Assembly: GCA_964449175.1 (NCBI GenBank)
Contig: CAYUYH010000078.1
Span: forward strand, 1-10,736
Reading direction: 5' to 3'
DNA: 10,736 bases
Origin: CAYUYH01 sp964449175
GTDB taxonomy: Bacteria > Planctomycetota > Phycisphaerae > SM23-33
In this document: positions 1-6,919 of the stretch, piece by piece
How positions within the stretch are numbered: the first letter of the stretch is position 1
How the letters are laid out: each line of letters opens with the position of its first letter
Notes under the pieces: generated by a model
The model's input: the letters and a program-made list of their open reading frames with translations, nothing else
Told to the model about the DNA's origin: nothing
The model's database searches: none
Made by a program: the position numbers and the translations under genes

Positions 1-60
1 CATATGGTATGGCGCAAGCTTATATTCAGAAAATAGTTATGAAATAGACTCTAGGTGACT
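1..60 (+). promoter_or_regulatory. AT-rich leader before the first glycosyltransferase
   Basis: This leader is far richer in A and T than anything downstream, as expected for a promoter region. TATATT at 21-26 matches the sigma70 -10 consensus at five of six bases. Its -35 would fall outside the window, so the promoter cannot be confirmed. AGGTG at 53-57 lies just before the ATG at 61 and is the only Shine-Dalgarno-like string here. Confidence 0.25.
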
Positions 61-1311
61 ATGGGCAATGACACTACAAGCCAGGCGCCCTTGCGCGTCG
101 TGCAGGTGACGCTGTCCAACCAGGCCGGCACGGGCGGCCCGGCGGGCTCCATCGCCGCACAGTGCCACGCGCTCGCCCGCCTCGGGGCCGACGTGCGAAT
201 CTGCACGGTCGACTGGGGGCCTGGGTTCGGTGAGTCCGTGCCGATGGACGAGTCGTTGCTGGCAGTCCACACCGTTCGCGGCTACGTCTGGCCGCGGCCT
301 CGGGCTTGGCTGGCGCCGACGTTTGCGGGCATGCTCCGCCGGGCGGCCGTCGGGGCCGACCTGATGCACGTGCAGGGCTTCTGGCTGGGCATTGCCAACA
401 GCGCCTGCAAGCTGGCCCGGCGAATGGGCATACCATACGTGATCAGTCTGCGGGGCCAACTGGCCGCGCCGGCCCTGGCAACGTCGGCCTGGAAGAAGGC
501 GATCACTCGGCGGCTCTACGCGGACCGCAACTTCCGCCACGCCGCCTGCCTGCACGCCACGGCCGACCACGAGCTGGCCGACTGCCGCGCGTTCGGATTG
601 GCCAATCCCGTCGCGGTGATCCCAAACAGCTTGGACATAACGGCCTATGCCGGCGTGGACGTCGCCGCGGCCAGGCGGCGCGTCGCTGACCGCTGGCCGG
701 AGACGGACGGCAAGAAGCTGATCCTGTTCCTCGCCCGTGTCGTGCCACACAAGAACCCGCTGGCACTGGTCCGGGCGTGGTCGCGGCTGGCCGAGAAGTC
801 CCCCGACTGGCACCTCGTGATCGCCGGGCCGGACGAGATGAGCCACGTCGCCGACCTCCAGGCCGCCGCCGCGCAGGCCGGCGTCGCGGCGCGAGTGACC
901 TTTGCCGGCGGCGTATACAAACAGGGCAAGCTGGACATGGTGGCCGCGTGCAGCCTGATGGTCCTGCCGTCGGATAGCGAGAACTTCGGCATGTCCGTGG
1001 CTGAGGCCCTGGCCGCCGGCAAGCCCGCGATCTCCACGGTGACCACGCCGTGGCAGGACCTGGTGGCGCACCGCTGCGGGTGGCTGATCGAACTTGGCGA
1101 GCAGCCGCTGGCGGAGGCGCTGGCTGAGGCGATGGCCACCGACGAGCGGTCGATGGCTGAGATGGGCCAGCGAGGCCGGCGGCTGATACGCGAGAAGTAC
1201 TCGCTGGAGCCGGTGGCCCGGCGATTCCTGGAGTTGTACACTTGGCTGGTCGGACGGGCCGGCAGGCCGGCCTTCGTCAACTGCGATCAGGAGACGCCCA
1301 GTGAACGCTGA
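61..1311 (+). CDS. GT4 family glycosyltransferase (paralogue 1)
   Basis: This is a retaining, GT-B fold glycosyltransferase of family GT4. It probably transfers a sugar from a nucleotide donor to a lipid-linked glycan at the cytoplasmic face of the inner membrane. The N-terminal half has a glycine-rich loop (GTGGPAG, about residues 23-29) and DLMHVQGFW in a Rossmann-like fold. The C-terminal half has FLARVVPHKN (about 223-232), where the Arg and Lys usually contact the donor phosphates, then VIAGPDE and SENFGMSVAEA, which carries the E-x7-E pair (about E307 and E315). The length of 416 aa is normal. The start is uncertain: ATG at 61 has AGG five bases upstream, and GTG at 55 is an in-frame alternative adding two residues. 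The 3' end overlaps the next gene by 11 bases. It is clearly paralogous to the gene at 2543-3739. Donor and acceptor cannot be read from the sequence. Confidence 0.93.
   Translation: MGNDTTSQAPLRVVQVTLSNQAGTGGPAGSIAAQCHALARLGADVRICTVDWGPGFGESVPMDESLLAVHTVRGYVWPRPRAWLAPTFAGMLRRAAVGADLMHVQGFWLGIANSACKLARRMGIPYVISLRGQLAAPALATSAWKKAITRRLYADRNFRHAACLHATADHELADCRAFGLANPVAVIPNSLDITAYAGVDVAAARRRVADRWPETDGKKLILFLARVVPHKNPLALVRAWSRLAEKSPDWHLVIAGPDEMSHVADLQAAAAQAGVAARVTFAGGVYKQGKLDMVAACSLMVLPSDSENFGMSVAEALAAGKPAISTVTTPWQDLVAHRCGWLIELGEQPLAEALAEAMATDERSMAEMGQRGRRLIREKYSLEPVARRFLELYTWLVGRAGRPAFVNCDQETPSER
1289..1293 (+). promoter_or_regulatory. Shine-Dalgarno AGGAG fixing a GTG start
   Basis: AGGAG lies inside the end of the first glycosyltransferase gene, seven bases before the GTG at 1301. 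This ideal spacing supports GTG as the start of the hexapeptide acetyltransferase. Initiation inside the upstream gene suggests translational coupling. Confidence 0.7.
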
Positions 1312-1873
1312 CGGCGAGACGCAATCCCCCACCCCGGCGGGCGAGCAGCTTCGCCCGGAATCCCTGGCTAGCCGACTGCCCCGGCTGATCTGGCAGATCG
1401 TCTGGGCGGTGCTGTTCCGCCCCAGCCCGCGCGTGCTGCACGGCTGGCGGCGACTGCTGCTGCGGGCGTTCGGCGCGCGGATGGGCAAGGGCGCGAGGGT
1501 CTATCCGACCTGCCGCATCTGGGCGCCGTGGAACCTTCAGATGGGCGCCGGCAGCATCATCGGCCCGCGGGTCGACTGCTACTGCGTGGCGGCGATCCGG
1601 CTCGGCGAGCGAGCGATCGTCTCCCAATACAGCTACCTCTGCACCGCCAGCCATGACTACACGCTGAAGAGCATGCCGACGACCGCCGGGCCCATTACCA
1701 TCGGCGACGACGCCTGGGTGTGCGCCGACGTGTTCGTCGCCCCCGGCGTGACGGTTGGCCAGGGCGCGGTCGTGGGGGCGAGGTCCTCGGTGTTCGCCGA
1801 CGTCGAGCCGTGGGCGGTGGCGGCCGGCAACCCGGCAAAGGTCATCAAGAAGCGCATCCTGCGCGACGGTTAG
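1301..1873 (+). CDS. WcaF-like hexapeptide-repeat acetyltransferase
   Basis: This 190-aa protein resembles the left-handed beta-helix O-acetyltransferases of the WcaF/NodL/LacA group, which move acetyl from acetyl-CoA to a sugar hydroxyl in polysaccharide assembly. The N-terminal part (about 27-60) has the family pattern of an aromatic, hydrophobic helix followed by WRRLLLRAFGARMG. Next come PTCRIWAPWNLQMG, hexapeptide repeats rich in I-G and V-G steps, and the catalytic His-Asp in TASHDYT (H118, D119). A second set of repeats (IGDDAWVCADVFVAPGVTVGQGAVVGA, in two parts around residues 134-160) leads to the usual end GNPAKVIKKR. The GTG start has an excellent AGGAG seven bases upstream. It sits between two paralogous glycosyltransferases, so its product probably decorates a sugar added by one of them. 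An N-acetyltransferase role cannot be excluded, but WcaF-type similarity favours O-acetylation. Confidence 0.9.
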   Translation: MNADGETQSPTPAGEQLRPESLASRLPRLIWQIVWAVLFRPSPRVLHGWRRLLLRAFGARMGKGARVYPTCRIWAPWNLQMGAGSIIGPRVDCYCVAAIRLGERAIVSQYSYLCTASHDYTLKSMPTTAGPITIGDDAWVCADVFVAPGVTVGQGAVVGARSSVFADVEPWAVAAGNPAKVIKKRILRDG

Positions 1874-1891
1874 GCGGCGAGGGGCGATGAC

Positions 1892-2524
1892 ATGGACGAC
1901 GTGGAGGTGACGGCCGCCGGTCCGCAGCATCTGGAGGGCATGGCCCGCTGTCACATCGCGTGCTTCCCGGATCAGTTCACCAGCCGCATGGGCCCGGCCT
2001 ACGCGGCGGCCTTCTACGAGGCGCACATCCGGGGTGATGGCGGGATAGCCCTGGTGGCTGCGGACGGCAACGGCGAGGTGCTCGGCGTGGCGATTGGCGG
2101 CCGGCCCGGAATCCGCGAGGAGTTTGTCGCCTCGGCCAAGCGAAGGTTCCTCGGCGCGCTGATTGCGCGGACGCTTACCGACCGGGTCGTGCTGTCGGCA
2201 TTGCTTGCCCGTGCGGGGCGGCGATTAGGCATCGGCAGGCGCGCCGCCGACCCGGGCATATCAGCCGTTGTCGGCGACGAGCATTGCTGGGCGCTGCTGC
2301 AAGTGATCGCCGTGGTCCCCCGCGCCCGCGGCTCGGGCCTGGCCGACCGGCTCATGGACGCCTTCCGCTCGGCGTGCCTTGCAGCCGGCTACGAGAGCAT
2401 GTATCTTCCCGTCTTCACCAGCAATTCCCGAGCCATCACGTTCTACAGGAAGCACGGTTGGCAGGTGGTCAAGGAAGTCGCCGGGAGCACATACATGCGT
2501 TGCCCGACGGCCCAGCCGGCGTGA
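1892..2524 (+). CDS. GNAT family N-acetyltransferase
   Basis: This 210-aa protein belongs to the GNAT fold. Motif A, which binds the acetyl-CoA pyrophosphate, is clear at VVPRARGSGLADRL (about 141-154). Motif B follows with a conserved Asn and FYRKHGW (N178, 184-190). The N-terminus has CFPDQFTSRMGPAYAAAFYEAH (20-45, interrupted here), a pattern I associate with GNATs in cell-envelope gene clusters. Between the first strands and motif A lies a longer than usual, Arg- and Ala-rich segment (about 72-125), probably helical. The ATG start has GAGGGG at 1879-1884, seven bases upstream. It follows the WcaF-like gene by 18 bases and precedes the second GT4 by 18, as in an operon. It could acetylate an amino sugar such as the product of the minus-strand aminotransferase; this is inferred from the neighbourhood only. 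Confidence 0.85.
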   Translation: MDDVEVTAAGPQHLEGMARCHIACFPDQFTSRMGPAYAAAFYEAHIRGDGGIALVAADGNGEVLGVAIGGRPGIREEFVASAKRRFLGALIARTLTDRVVLSALLARAGRRLGIGRRAADPGISAVVGDEHCWALLQVIAVVPRARGSGLADRLMDAFRSACLAAGYESMYLPVFTSNSRAITFYRKHGWQVVKEVAGSTYMRCPTAQPA

Positions 2525-2542
2525 TGCTCCCGCAAGTGCCAG

Positions 2543-3739
2543 ATGACTGACCGACCCATCCATGTGGTGCACAGCAGCCCATGCATACAGACCGGCCTGG
2601 GCGGGCCGTCGCTGACGGTAACGGCTACTTGCCAGGCGCTGGCACGTCTGGGCTGCGAGGTGGACTTCTCGGCCGTGACGTGGGGCAATAGGTTCGGCGA
2701 GCGCGTGCCCATCGACGCGTCGCTGGTGAATGTGCACACGTCGCAGGCGCTGGCGTTGCGCAGGCTGTGGGTCACGCCCGGCTATCGCCGCCGGCTTGCC
2801 CGCCTCGCAGCCGACGCCGACCTGATCCACAGCCACGGCGTCTGGTTGAACATGGACGCCGCGGCCTCAGCCGTCGCGCGGAAGCGCGGAATCCCGCACG
2901 TCGTCTCGCCGCGTGGGCAGCTCTCGCCGACGGCGCTGAAGATGGCTGCCTGGAAGAAGGCGATCGCCAAGAGGCTCTACGTGGACCGCAGCCTTCGGCG
3001 CGCGGGCGCGATCCACGCACTGACCGCCGCCGAGTGCCAGTACGCCAGGGACTTTGGCCTGACGAACTCGGTGGCTGTGATACCCAACGGCATCGACCCG
3101 ACGGACTACCAGCCCACGCCGCCCGCAGACGCAGCCGGCGCCCGGAGGAACGAGCTGCGCGGCAAGAGGCTCGCACTGTTCATCGGCAGGATTCACCCCA
3201 GCAAGGGCCTGGCGCACCTCGTCCAGGCGTGGTGCGGCATCAGCGGCGAGTTCGGCGATTGGCAGTTGGTGATTGCTGGCCCGGACGAGGTGGGGCAGTT
3301 GGCCCAGCTGCGAGCGACCCTCGAAGATCGCGGCTGCGCGGGATCGGTGACCTTCACGGGCCCTGTCCACGGCCAGGATAAGCTGGAGCTGCTGGCCGCG
3401 GCCGAGCTGTTCGTCCTGCCCAGCTTCACCGAGGGCTTCAGCATGTCGCTGCTGGAGGCGATGTTCTGCGGCGTGCCGATCCTGATGACACCTCGCTGCA
3501 ACTTTCCCGAGGCCATCGAGGCCGGCGCGGGCCTATGCGTCGAGCCCACGGCAGCCGCTACCGAGCGAGGCCTGCGAGAGCTGATGGGCAAGACGGACGA
3601 GCAGCGGCGCGAGATGGGCCGGCTTGGCAAGGAGCTGATCCTCAAGGATTACACGTGGGACCGCGTGGCCGAGCAACTGCTGAGCGTGTATCGCTGGCTG
3701 CTCGGCGCTGGCGAGCGGCCTGCGTGCGTGCGACCATGA
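2543..3739 (+). CDS. GT4 family glycosyltransferase (paralogue 2)
   Basis: This 398-aa protein is a second GT4 glycosyltransferase with full GT-B architecture. Visible landmarks are the glycine-rich loop GLGGPS (18-23), DADLIHSHGVW (91-101), SPRGQLSPTALKMAAWKKAI (122-141), the donor-site segment LFIGRIHPSKG with R216 and K221, VIAGPDE (243-249), and TEGFSMSLLEA with the E-x7-E pair E297 and E305. It matches the gene at 61-1311 almost block for block, including the shared AWKKAI and RLY-DR stretch and an identical 18-base DNA string. The two therefore arose by duplication and probably add related sugars with different acceptors. No strong Shine-Dalgarno precedes the ATG. Translation may be coupled to the GNAT gene, whose stop is 18 bases upstream. 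It is the last gene of the GC-rich first block. Confidence 0.93.
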   Translation: MTDRPIHVVHSSPCIQTGLGGPSLTVTATCQALARLGCEVDFSAVTWGNRFGERVPIDASLVNVHTSQALALRRLWVTPGYRRRLARLAADADLIHSHGVWLNMDAAASAVARKRGIPHVVSPRGQLSPTALKMAAWKKAIAKRLYVDRSLRRAGAIHALTAAECQYARDFGLTNSVAVIPNGIDPTDYQPTPPADAAGARRNELRGKRLALFIGRIHPSKGLAHLVQAWCGISGEFGDWQLVIAGPDEVGQLAQLRATLEDRGCAGSVTFTGPVHGQDKLELLAAAELFVLPSFTEGFSMSLLEAMFCGVPILMTPRCNFPEAIEAGAGLCVEPTAAATERGLRELMGKTDEQRREMGRLGKELILKDYTWDRVAEQLLSVYRWLLGAGERPACVRP

Positions 3740-3785
3740 CGGCAGGGGGCACGACGCAACCGTGGTGGCGAACTGGCCCAACCGA

Positions 3786-3791
3786 TATACT
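3786..3791 (+). promoter_or_regulatory. Candidate -10 box for the SDR module
   Basis: TATACT in the 108-base gap before the SDR gene matches the -10 consensus at five of six bases and lies in the only AT-rich spot of this gap. No convincing -35 is present at 15-19 bases spacing (TGGTGG is the best placed), so an activator or another sigma factor may be involved. The predicted start of transcription is the A near 3798, just before the hairpin at 3801. Confidence 0.35.
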
Positions 3792-3800
3792 ATGCCTAGC

Positions 3801-3835
3801 CTTTGGCGGTCCCTGCGAATGGCGGATCGCCAAAG
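3801..3835 (+). promoter_or_regulatory. 12-bp leader stem-loop ahead of the SDR gene
   Basis: CTTTGGCGGTCC (3801-3812) pairs with GGATCGCCAAAG (3824-3835) over 12 positions, 11 Watson-Crick and one G-U (3809/3827), with an 11-base loop. The 3' arm ends where the Shine-Dalgarno GAAAGG (3835-3840) begins. With transcription from about 3798, the hairpin would form the extreme 5' end of the mRNA. It could protect the message from decay, tune ribosome access, or as DNA act as a dimeric operator. It is unlikely to be a terminator because the bases after it are purine-rich, not a T run. A competing 4-bp hairpin (GGCG-GAT-CGCC, 3821-3831) is also possible. Confidence 0.55.
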
Positions 3836-3840
3836 AAAGG
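3835..3840 (+). promoter_or_regulatory. Shine-Dalgarno GAAAGG deciding the SDR start
   Basis: GAAAGG lies seven bases before the ATG at 3848. The protein from this ATG begins directly with the Rossmann strand MIVVIGASGFIG. An upstream in-frame TTG at 3803 would add 15 residues encoded within the hairpin and is unlikely. Confidence 0.7.
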
Positions 3841-3847
3841 TCTCTCC

Positions 3848-4846
3848 ATGATCGTAGTCATCGGCGCTTCCGGTTTCATTGGCACGTACCTGACAGACGA
3901 GTTAATTGTCCAGGGTCGGGAAGTCTTCGCCACGGGCAAGAGCAATCTGGCCACGGACTATTACACCGCCCGCGGCGTGGGCTGCGCCAAGCTGGACCTG
4001 ACCAAGGAAGACGATTTCCGGCAGCTGCCCCAGGAAGACGTCGAGGCCGTCATTCTATTGGCCGGCATCGTTCCCGCCAATGTGACGGATTATGATCCCA
4101 GACTGTATGTGGACGTCAACATCAACGGCACGCTGTACGCCCTGGAGTATTGTCGACGGGTCAAGGGCAAGAAGATGATCTTCGCCAGTTCGCACTCCGA
4201 TGTAGCTGGGCTGTGGGATTGCGGCCGGGCGATTACGGAGGAGGACCCGCGATCGATTACCCTCACCGGCGACCATGCCGTATACATCATTACCAAGATC
4301 GCCGGGGTGGATCTGGTCGAGCACTACCACCAGGAGCACGGCATTCAAGGCGTCTCGATGCGTTTGCCGGCCGTGTATGGCTATGGCCCGCACACCGAGA
4401 TCTACATCGACGGCAAGCGTGTCGTCACGGGCTTCAAGATCTTCATTGAGAAGGCGCTGGCTGGCGAACCGATCGAGATTTGGGGGGATCCCAGCATTGG
4501 GAGGGACCTGGTCTACGTCAAGGATGTGGTATCGGCCTTTATCGGGGCGGTGGACAGCACCACGGCCCACGGCATCTACAACATCGCTACTGGCGTTCGC
4601 ACGACGCTAGAGGAGCAGGTCCAGGGCGCGATCGACGTTTTCTCGCCGCCGGGCAGGCGGTCCCCGATCGTCTACCGGCCGGAGAAGCCCAACAACATGC
4701 ATGCGTATCTGTACGATATCAGCAAGGCCAAACGCGACCTTGGCTACGTCGTACGGTACCCGTTCCGGAAGATGCTCGAGGACTACAAACTGGAGATGGA
4801 AGACAAACGATTTGAGCATCTCATTCGGCGCGAGAAAAAGCCCTGA
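3848..4846 (+). CDS. NAD-dependent epimerase/dehydratase (extended SDR)
   Basis: This 332-aa protein is an extended short-chain dehydrogenase/reductase of the sugar-nucleotide type, a family of soluble epimerases, 4,6-dehydratases and 4-reductases acting on UDP-, dTDP- or GDP-sugars. The N-terminal dinucleotide loop is GASGFIG (6-12). Asp50 in KLDL is placed to contact the adenine, and LLAGIVPANVT (70-80) is the usual NAD-side loop. The catalytic Ser lies in FASSHSD (S114/S115), and the Tyr-Lys pair is Y146 and K150 in VYIITK. MRLPAVYGYGP (171-181) and GRDLVYVKDVVSAF (218-231) are the standard substrate-domain signatures. Length is normal for the family. The product is not decided by these motifs; epimerase, dehydratase and C4-reductase all remain possible. 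It leads a three-gene module with a WcaI-like glycosyltransferase and a PGT, so it probably makes the sugar nucleotide one of them uses. Sampled rows are less GC-rich than the upstream genes. Confidence 0.92.
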   Translation: MIVVIGASGFIGTYLTDELIVQGREVFATGKSNLATDYYTARGVGCAKLDLTKEDDFRQLPQEDVEAVILLAGIVPANVTDYDPRLYVDVNINGTLYALEYCRRVKGKKMIFASSHSDVAGLWDCGRAITEEDPRSITLTGDHAVYIITKIAGVDLVEHYHQEHGIQGVSMRLPAVYGYGPHTEIYIDGKRVVTGFKIFIEKALAGEPIEIWGDPSIGRDLVYVKDVVSAFIGAVDSTTAHGIYNIATGVRTTLEEQVQGAIDVFSPPGRRSPIVYRPEKPNNMHAYLYDISKAKRDLGYVVRYPFRKMLEDYKLEMEDKRFEHLIRREKKP

Positions 4847-4864
4847 CCGCGCCGCAACTCTCAA

Positions 4865-4869
4865 AGGAG
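4865..4869 (+). promoter_or_regulatory. Shine-Dalgarno AGGAG deciding a GTG start
   Basis: AGGAG lies within AAAGGAG (4863-4869), eight bases before the GTG at 4878. It selects this GTG over the in-frame GTG at 4872, which is only two bases away, and over far upstream starts inside the SDR gene. Confidence 0.7.
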
Positions 4870-4877
4870 CCGTGTAC

Positions 4878-6110
4878 GTGCGAGTCCTGCTGGTGTGCAC
4901 CGTGTATCCCCCGGAGATAGCCCCGGCCGGAGTAATGACGCAAGAGTTGGCCGCGGACCTGACCGCCCAGGGCCATGATGTAACTGTGCTAACGGGTTGG
5001 CCTAGTTACCCGAAGGGGGAGCTGTTCCCCGGCTACCGGCGGAGACTTCGCAGCGTCCAGCGGGCCAACGGCTATCGTGTGATCCGCGTCTGGCACACGC
5101 TGCTCAAGAGAAAGCGGGTCGTGTCGCGCATCTTGTGGTTCTTCACCTTCGCTGTTTCCTCCTTCTTCAACATCCTGCTCTGTGGGCGATTGGACGTCGT
5201 GTACGCGCATTCTACGCCGACCTTCGGCCCGCCGCTGACCTGGCTGGCCTGCTGGCTCAAGCGGGCCAAGTACGTCTATGGCATTTACGACATCTATCCC
5301 GAAGCGGCCGCCGAGGTAGGGGTGGTCCGTCAGGGGCTGGTCTATCGCGCCTGTCGCTGCCTGGATACTTGCATCTGCCATCGGGCGGCCAGCATTCCTA
5401 CGCTCAGCGAGGGTCTGCGCCGTACGCTGATGTCGCGCGGGCTGCCGGAGGAGAAGATCCCTGTCATTCCTTTCTGGCTGGACGCCGAACAGATCAAACC
5501 GTTGGCCCGAGACAGCGATTGGCGGCGTGAGAATGGCATCGAGCCCGGTGCGTTCGTCGTGCTGTATGCCGGGACGATCGGCCAAATCAGCGGCGCGGGC
5601 ATGATGGCGGACGTTGCAGCCGCCATGTCAGACCAGCCGGGATTGCTGTTTCTGTTCGTGGGAGAGGGCGTGGCCAAGGACAGAATCCAGCAGCGCAGCC
5701 AAGAACTGGGCCTGACAAACATGCGATTCTTCCCATTCCAGCCGGCTGATCGCCTGTCCGAAGTGCAGGCCACCGCTGACGTGGGTGTCGTTACGCTGCT
5801 GCCCGGTTCCGGCCGCAATAGCATCCCCAGCAAGATGCTGGGCTACATGGCCGCCGGCCGGGGCGTGGTGGCCAGCGTGGATCCGGAGAGTGATACCGCT
5901 ACGGCGATCCAGCAGGCCGGCTGCGGGCTGGCCGTGCCCTGCCAGGACGTGCAGGGCATGGTCCAGGCGATCCGCCGGGCCATGGAGCCCGGCGTGGCCC
6001 GGCAGTGGGGCCAGGCCGCTCGAAAACAGTTCCTTGCGAGGTATTCCCGGTCGGCCAATACCGCAAAGTACATCGAGTTGCTCGAACAGGTTTGCCGCAC
6101 ACGCACCTGA
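4878..6110 (+). CDS. WcaI/WbuB-like GT4 glycosyltransferase
   Basis: This 410-aa protein is a GT-B glycosyltransferase of the GT4 group that resembles WcaI and WbuB of colanic acid and O-antigen loci. It opens with RVLLVCTVYPPEIAPAGVM, where the N-terminal loop has the family's YPPE pattern. A hydrophobic, aromatic patch at about 82-101 (SRILWFFTFAVSSFFNIL) may dock the enzyme on the membrane. AHSTPTFGPPLT (110-121) and YGIYDIYPEAAAEVG (134-148) are family landmarks. The donor domain has VVLYAGTIG (227-235), FLFVGEGVAK (258-267) and PSKMLGYMAAGRGVVAS (317-333). The second Glu of the classical E-x7-E motif is Gly here (G322), a variation also found in WcaI-type proteins, so the enzyme need not be inactive. 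The gene lies 31 bases after the SDR gene and 16 before PGT-1, as in an operon. The sugar it transfers is unknown. Confidence 0.9.
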   Translation: MRVLLVCTVYPPEIAPAGVMTQELAADLTAQGHDVTVLTGWPSYPKGELFPGYRRRLRSVQRANGYRVIRVWHTLLKRKRVVSRILWFFTFAVSSFFNILLCGRLDVVYAHSTPTFGPPLTWLACWLKRAKYVYGIYDIYPEAAAEVGVVRQGLVYRACRCLDTCICHRAASIPTLSEGLRRTLMSRGLPEEKIPVIPFWLDAEQIKPLARDSDWRRENGIEPGAFVVLYAGTIGQISGAGMMADVAAAMSDQPGLLFLFVGEGVAKDRIQQRSQELGLTNMRFFPFQPADRLSEVQATADVGVVTLLPGSGRNSIPSKMLGYMAAGRGVVASVDPESDTATAIQQAGCGLAVPCQDVQGMVQAIRRAMEPGVARQWGQAARKQFLARYSRSANTAKYIELLEQVCRTRT

Positions 6111-6126
6111 GCGCCGGTTAGCCCCC

Positions 6127-6822
6127 ATGGCAGAAAGAACCTATACGACCCCTCTGGGCCGGAACATCACGCCGACCCGCGCTTCGCCGGTCAAGCGAGC
6201 CTTCGATTTCACTGTGGCGCTGATCGGCTTGATCGTCATATCGCCCGTGCTGGTCATTGTGGCTGTGCTGGTCAAGCTCACCAGCCGTGGGCCGGTCTTC
6301 TATCGTGACGACCGCTTTGGTCTGGGTGGTACGACCCATAAGATGCTCAAGTTTCGCTCGATGAAGGTCGGCGCCCCGCCGGCCATCACGTCCGACGGTA
6401 AATTGATCGTAACGAAGCGCGACCCTCGGCTGACGCCTGTTGGCCGGTATCTGCGGGCGCTGCATCTGGACGAGATTCCGCAATTGATCAACGTGCTGAA
6501 GGGCGACATGTCTCTGGTGGGTCCGCGTTCGGGCCAGCCTGCCTACGAGGGCCAGTACGACGATCTCGCCTATGAGCGTCTGCGCGTCCGGCCGGGGGTG
6601 ACCGGGCTGGGCGCGGTCGTGGGCGGCAGGCATCTGACCAACGAGAGCCTCTACGCGGTGGAAGCTCGCTACGTTCAGCGGCAGTGTCTGTGGCTGGACC
6701 TGCTGATCATCCTGGCCACGCCTGTGTACATCTTCCTGGGCGCTGCGGCTTCCCGAGGTTTGTTGCGGCGCTATCTGGACGGGCTGGAACTTCGAGAGCT
6801 AGGGGACACGTCTGAAACCTGA
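6127..6822 (+). CDS. Monotopic phosphoglycosyl transferase (PGT-1)
   Basis: This 231-aa sugar transferase is of the small monotopic PGT type (bacterial sugar transferase domain, PglC/WcaJ C-terminal type). These enzymes move a sugar phosphate from a UDP-sugar to undecaprenyl phosphate and so start glycan assembly at the inner membrane. KRAFDFTVALIG and ISPVLVIVAVLVK (23-50) form the re-entrant membrane helix, with the helix-breaking Ser-Pro pair at S39-P40. The catalytic Asp-Glu dyad is D115-E116 in HLDEIPQLINVLKGDMSLVGPRS. RPGVTG (155-160) and a hydrophobic C-terminal stretch (LDLLIILATPVYIFLG, 190-205) follow. All core motifs are present, so it looks active. The start is the ATG at 6127. 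It lacks a Shine-Dalgarno, but an in-frame open stretch reaching back to 5785 would run through the preceding gene and is not real. It ends the less GC-rich module, and a second PGT lies only 1.4 kb downstream. Confidence 0.93.
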   Translation: MAERTYTTPLGRNITPTRASPVKRAFDFTVALIGLIVISPVLVIVAVLVKLTSRGPVFYRDDRFGLGGTTHKMLKFRSMKVGAPPAITSDGKLIVTKRDPRLTPVGRYLRALHLDEIPQLINVLKGDMSLVGPRSGQPAYEGQYDDLAYERLRVRPGVTGLGAVVGGRHLTNESLYAVEARYVQRQCLWLDLLIILATPVYIFLGAAASRGLLRRYLDGLELRELGDTSET

Positions 6823-6823
6823 T

Positions 6824-6856
6824 GCCCTGCCCAAGGCGGCGATAGTCTTTCTTTCC
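6824..6856 (+). terminator. Weak hairpin plus T-rich tract after PGT-1
   Basis: GCC at 6824-6826 and 6829-6831 can pair with GGC at 6835-6837 and 6838-6840, giving a bulged 6-bp stem with a CAA loop. The T-rich run TCTTTCTTTCC follows at 6846-6856. This could be a poor intrinsic terminator for the SDR-GT4-PGT operon. The stem is short and the T run is six bases away from it, so confidence is low. Confidence 0.22.
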
Positions 6857-6919
6857 GCTGCGGCGAAGAGCGAGGGGGTCCAGTCTCAATGTTGACCGAC
6901 TGTCGGCTTGCGGCCAGCG

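Noticed and set aside
37..1488. Long minus-strand open frame of 483 codons opposite the first GT4
   Set aside because: It is antisense to a clear glycosyltransferase, has no family motif and runs on because of the high GC content.
3801..3840. Leader hairpin as intrinsic terminator for the first operon
   Set aside because: The stem is strong but is followed by AAGGTCTC-type sequence and not by a T run.
3803..3847. TTG start giving the SDR 15 more residues
   Set aside because: It lies within the leader hairpin, has no Shine-Dalgarno and precedes the natural Rossmann start.
4701..4877. N-terminal extension of the WcaI-like GT4 into the SDR gene
   Set aside because: The extra residues are out-of-frame SDR coding sequence. 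The AGGAG at 4865-4869 and the family N-terminus both point to 4878.
5785..6126. N-terminal extension of PGT-1 overlapping the previous gene by over 300 bases
   Set aside because: The extension is a shadow of the glycosyltransferase; PGT homology begins just after the ATG at 6127.
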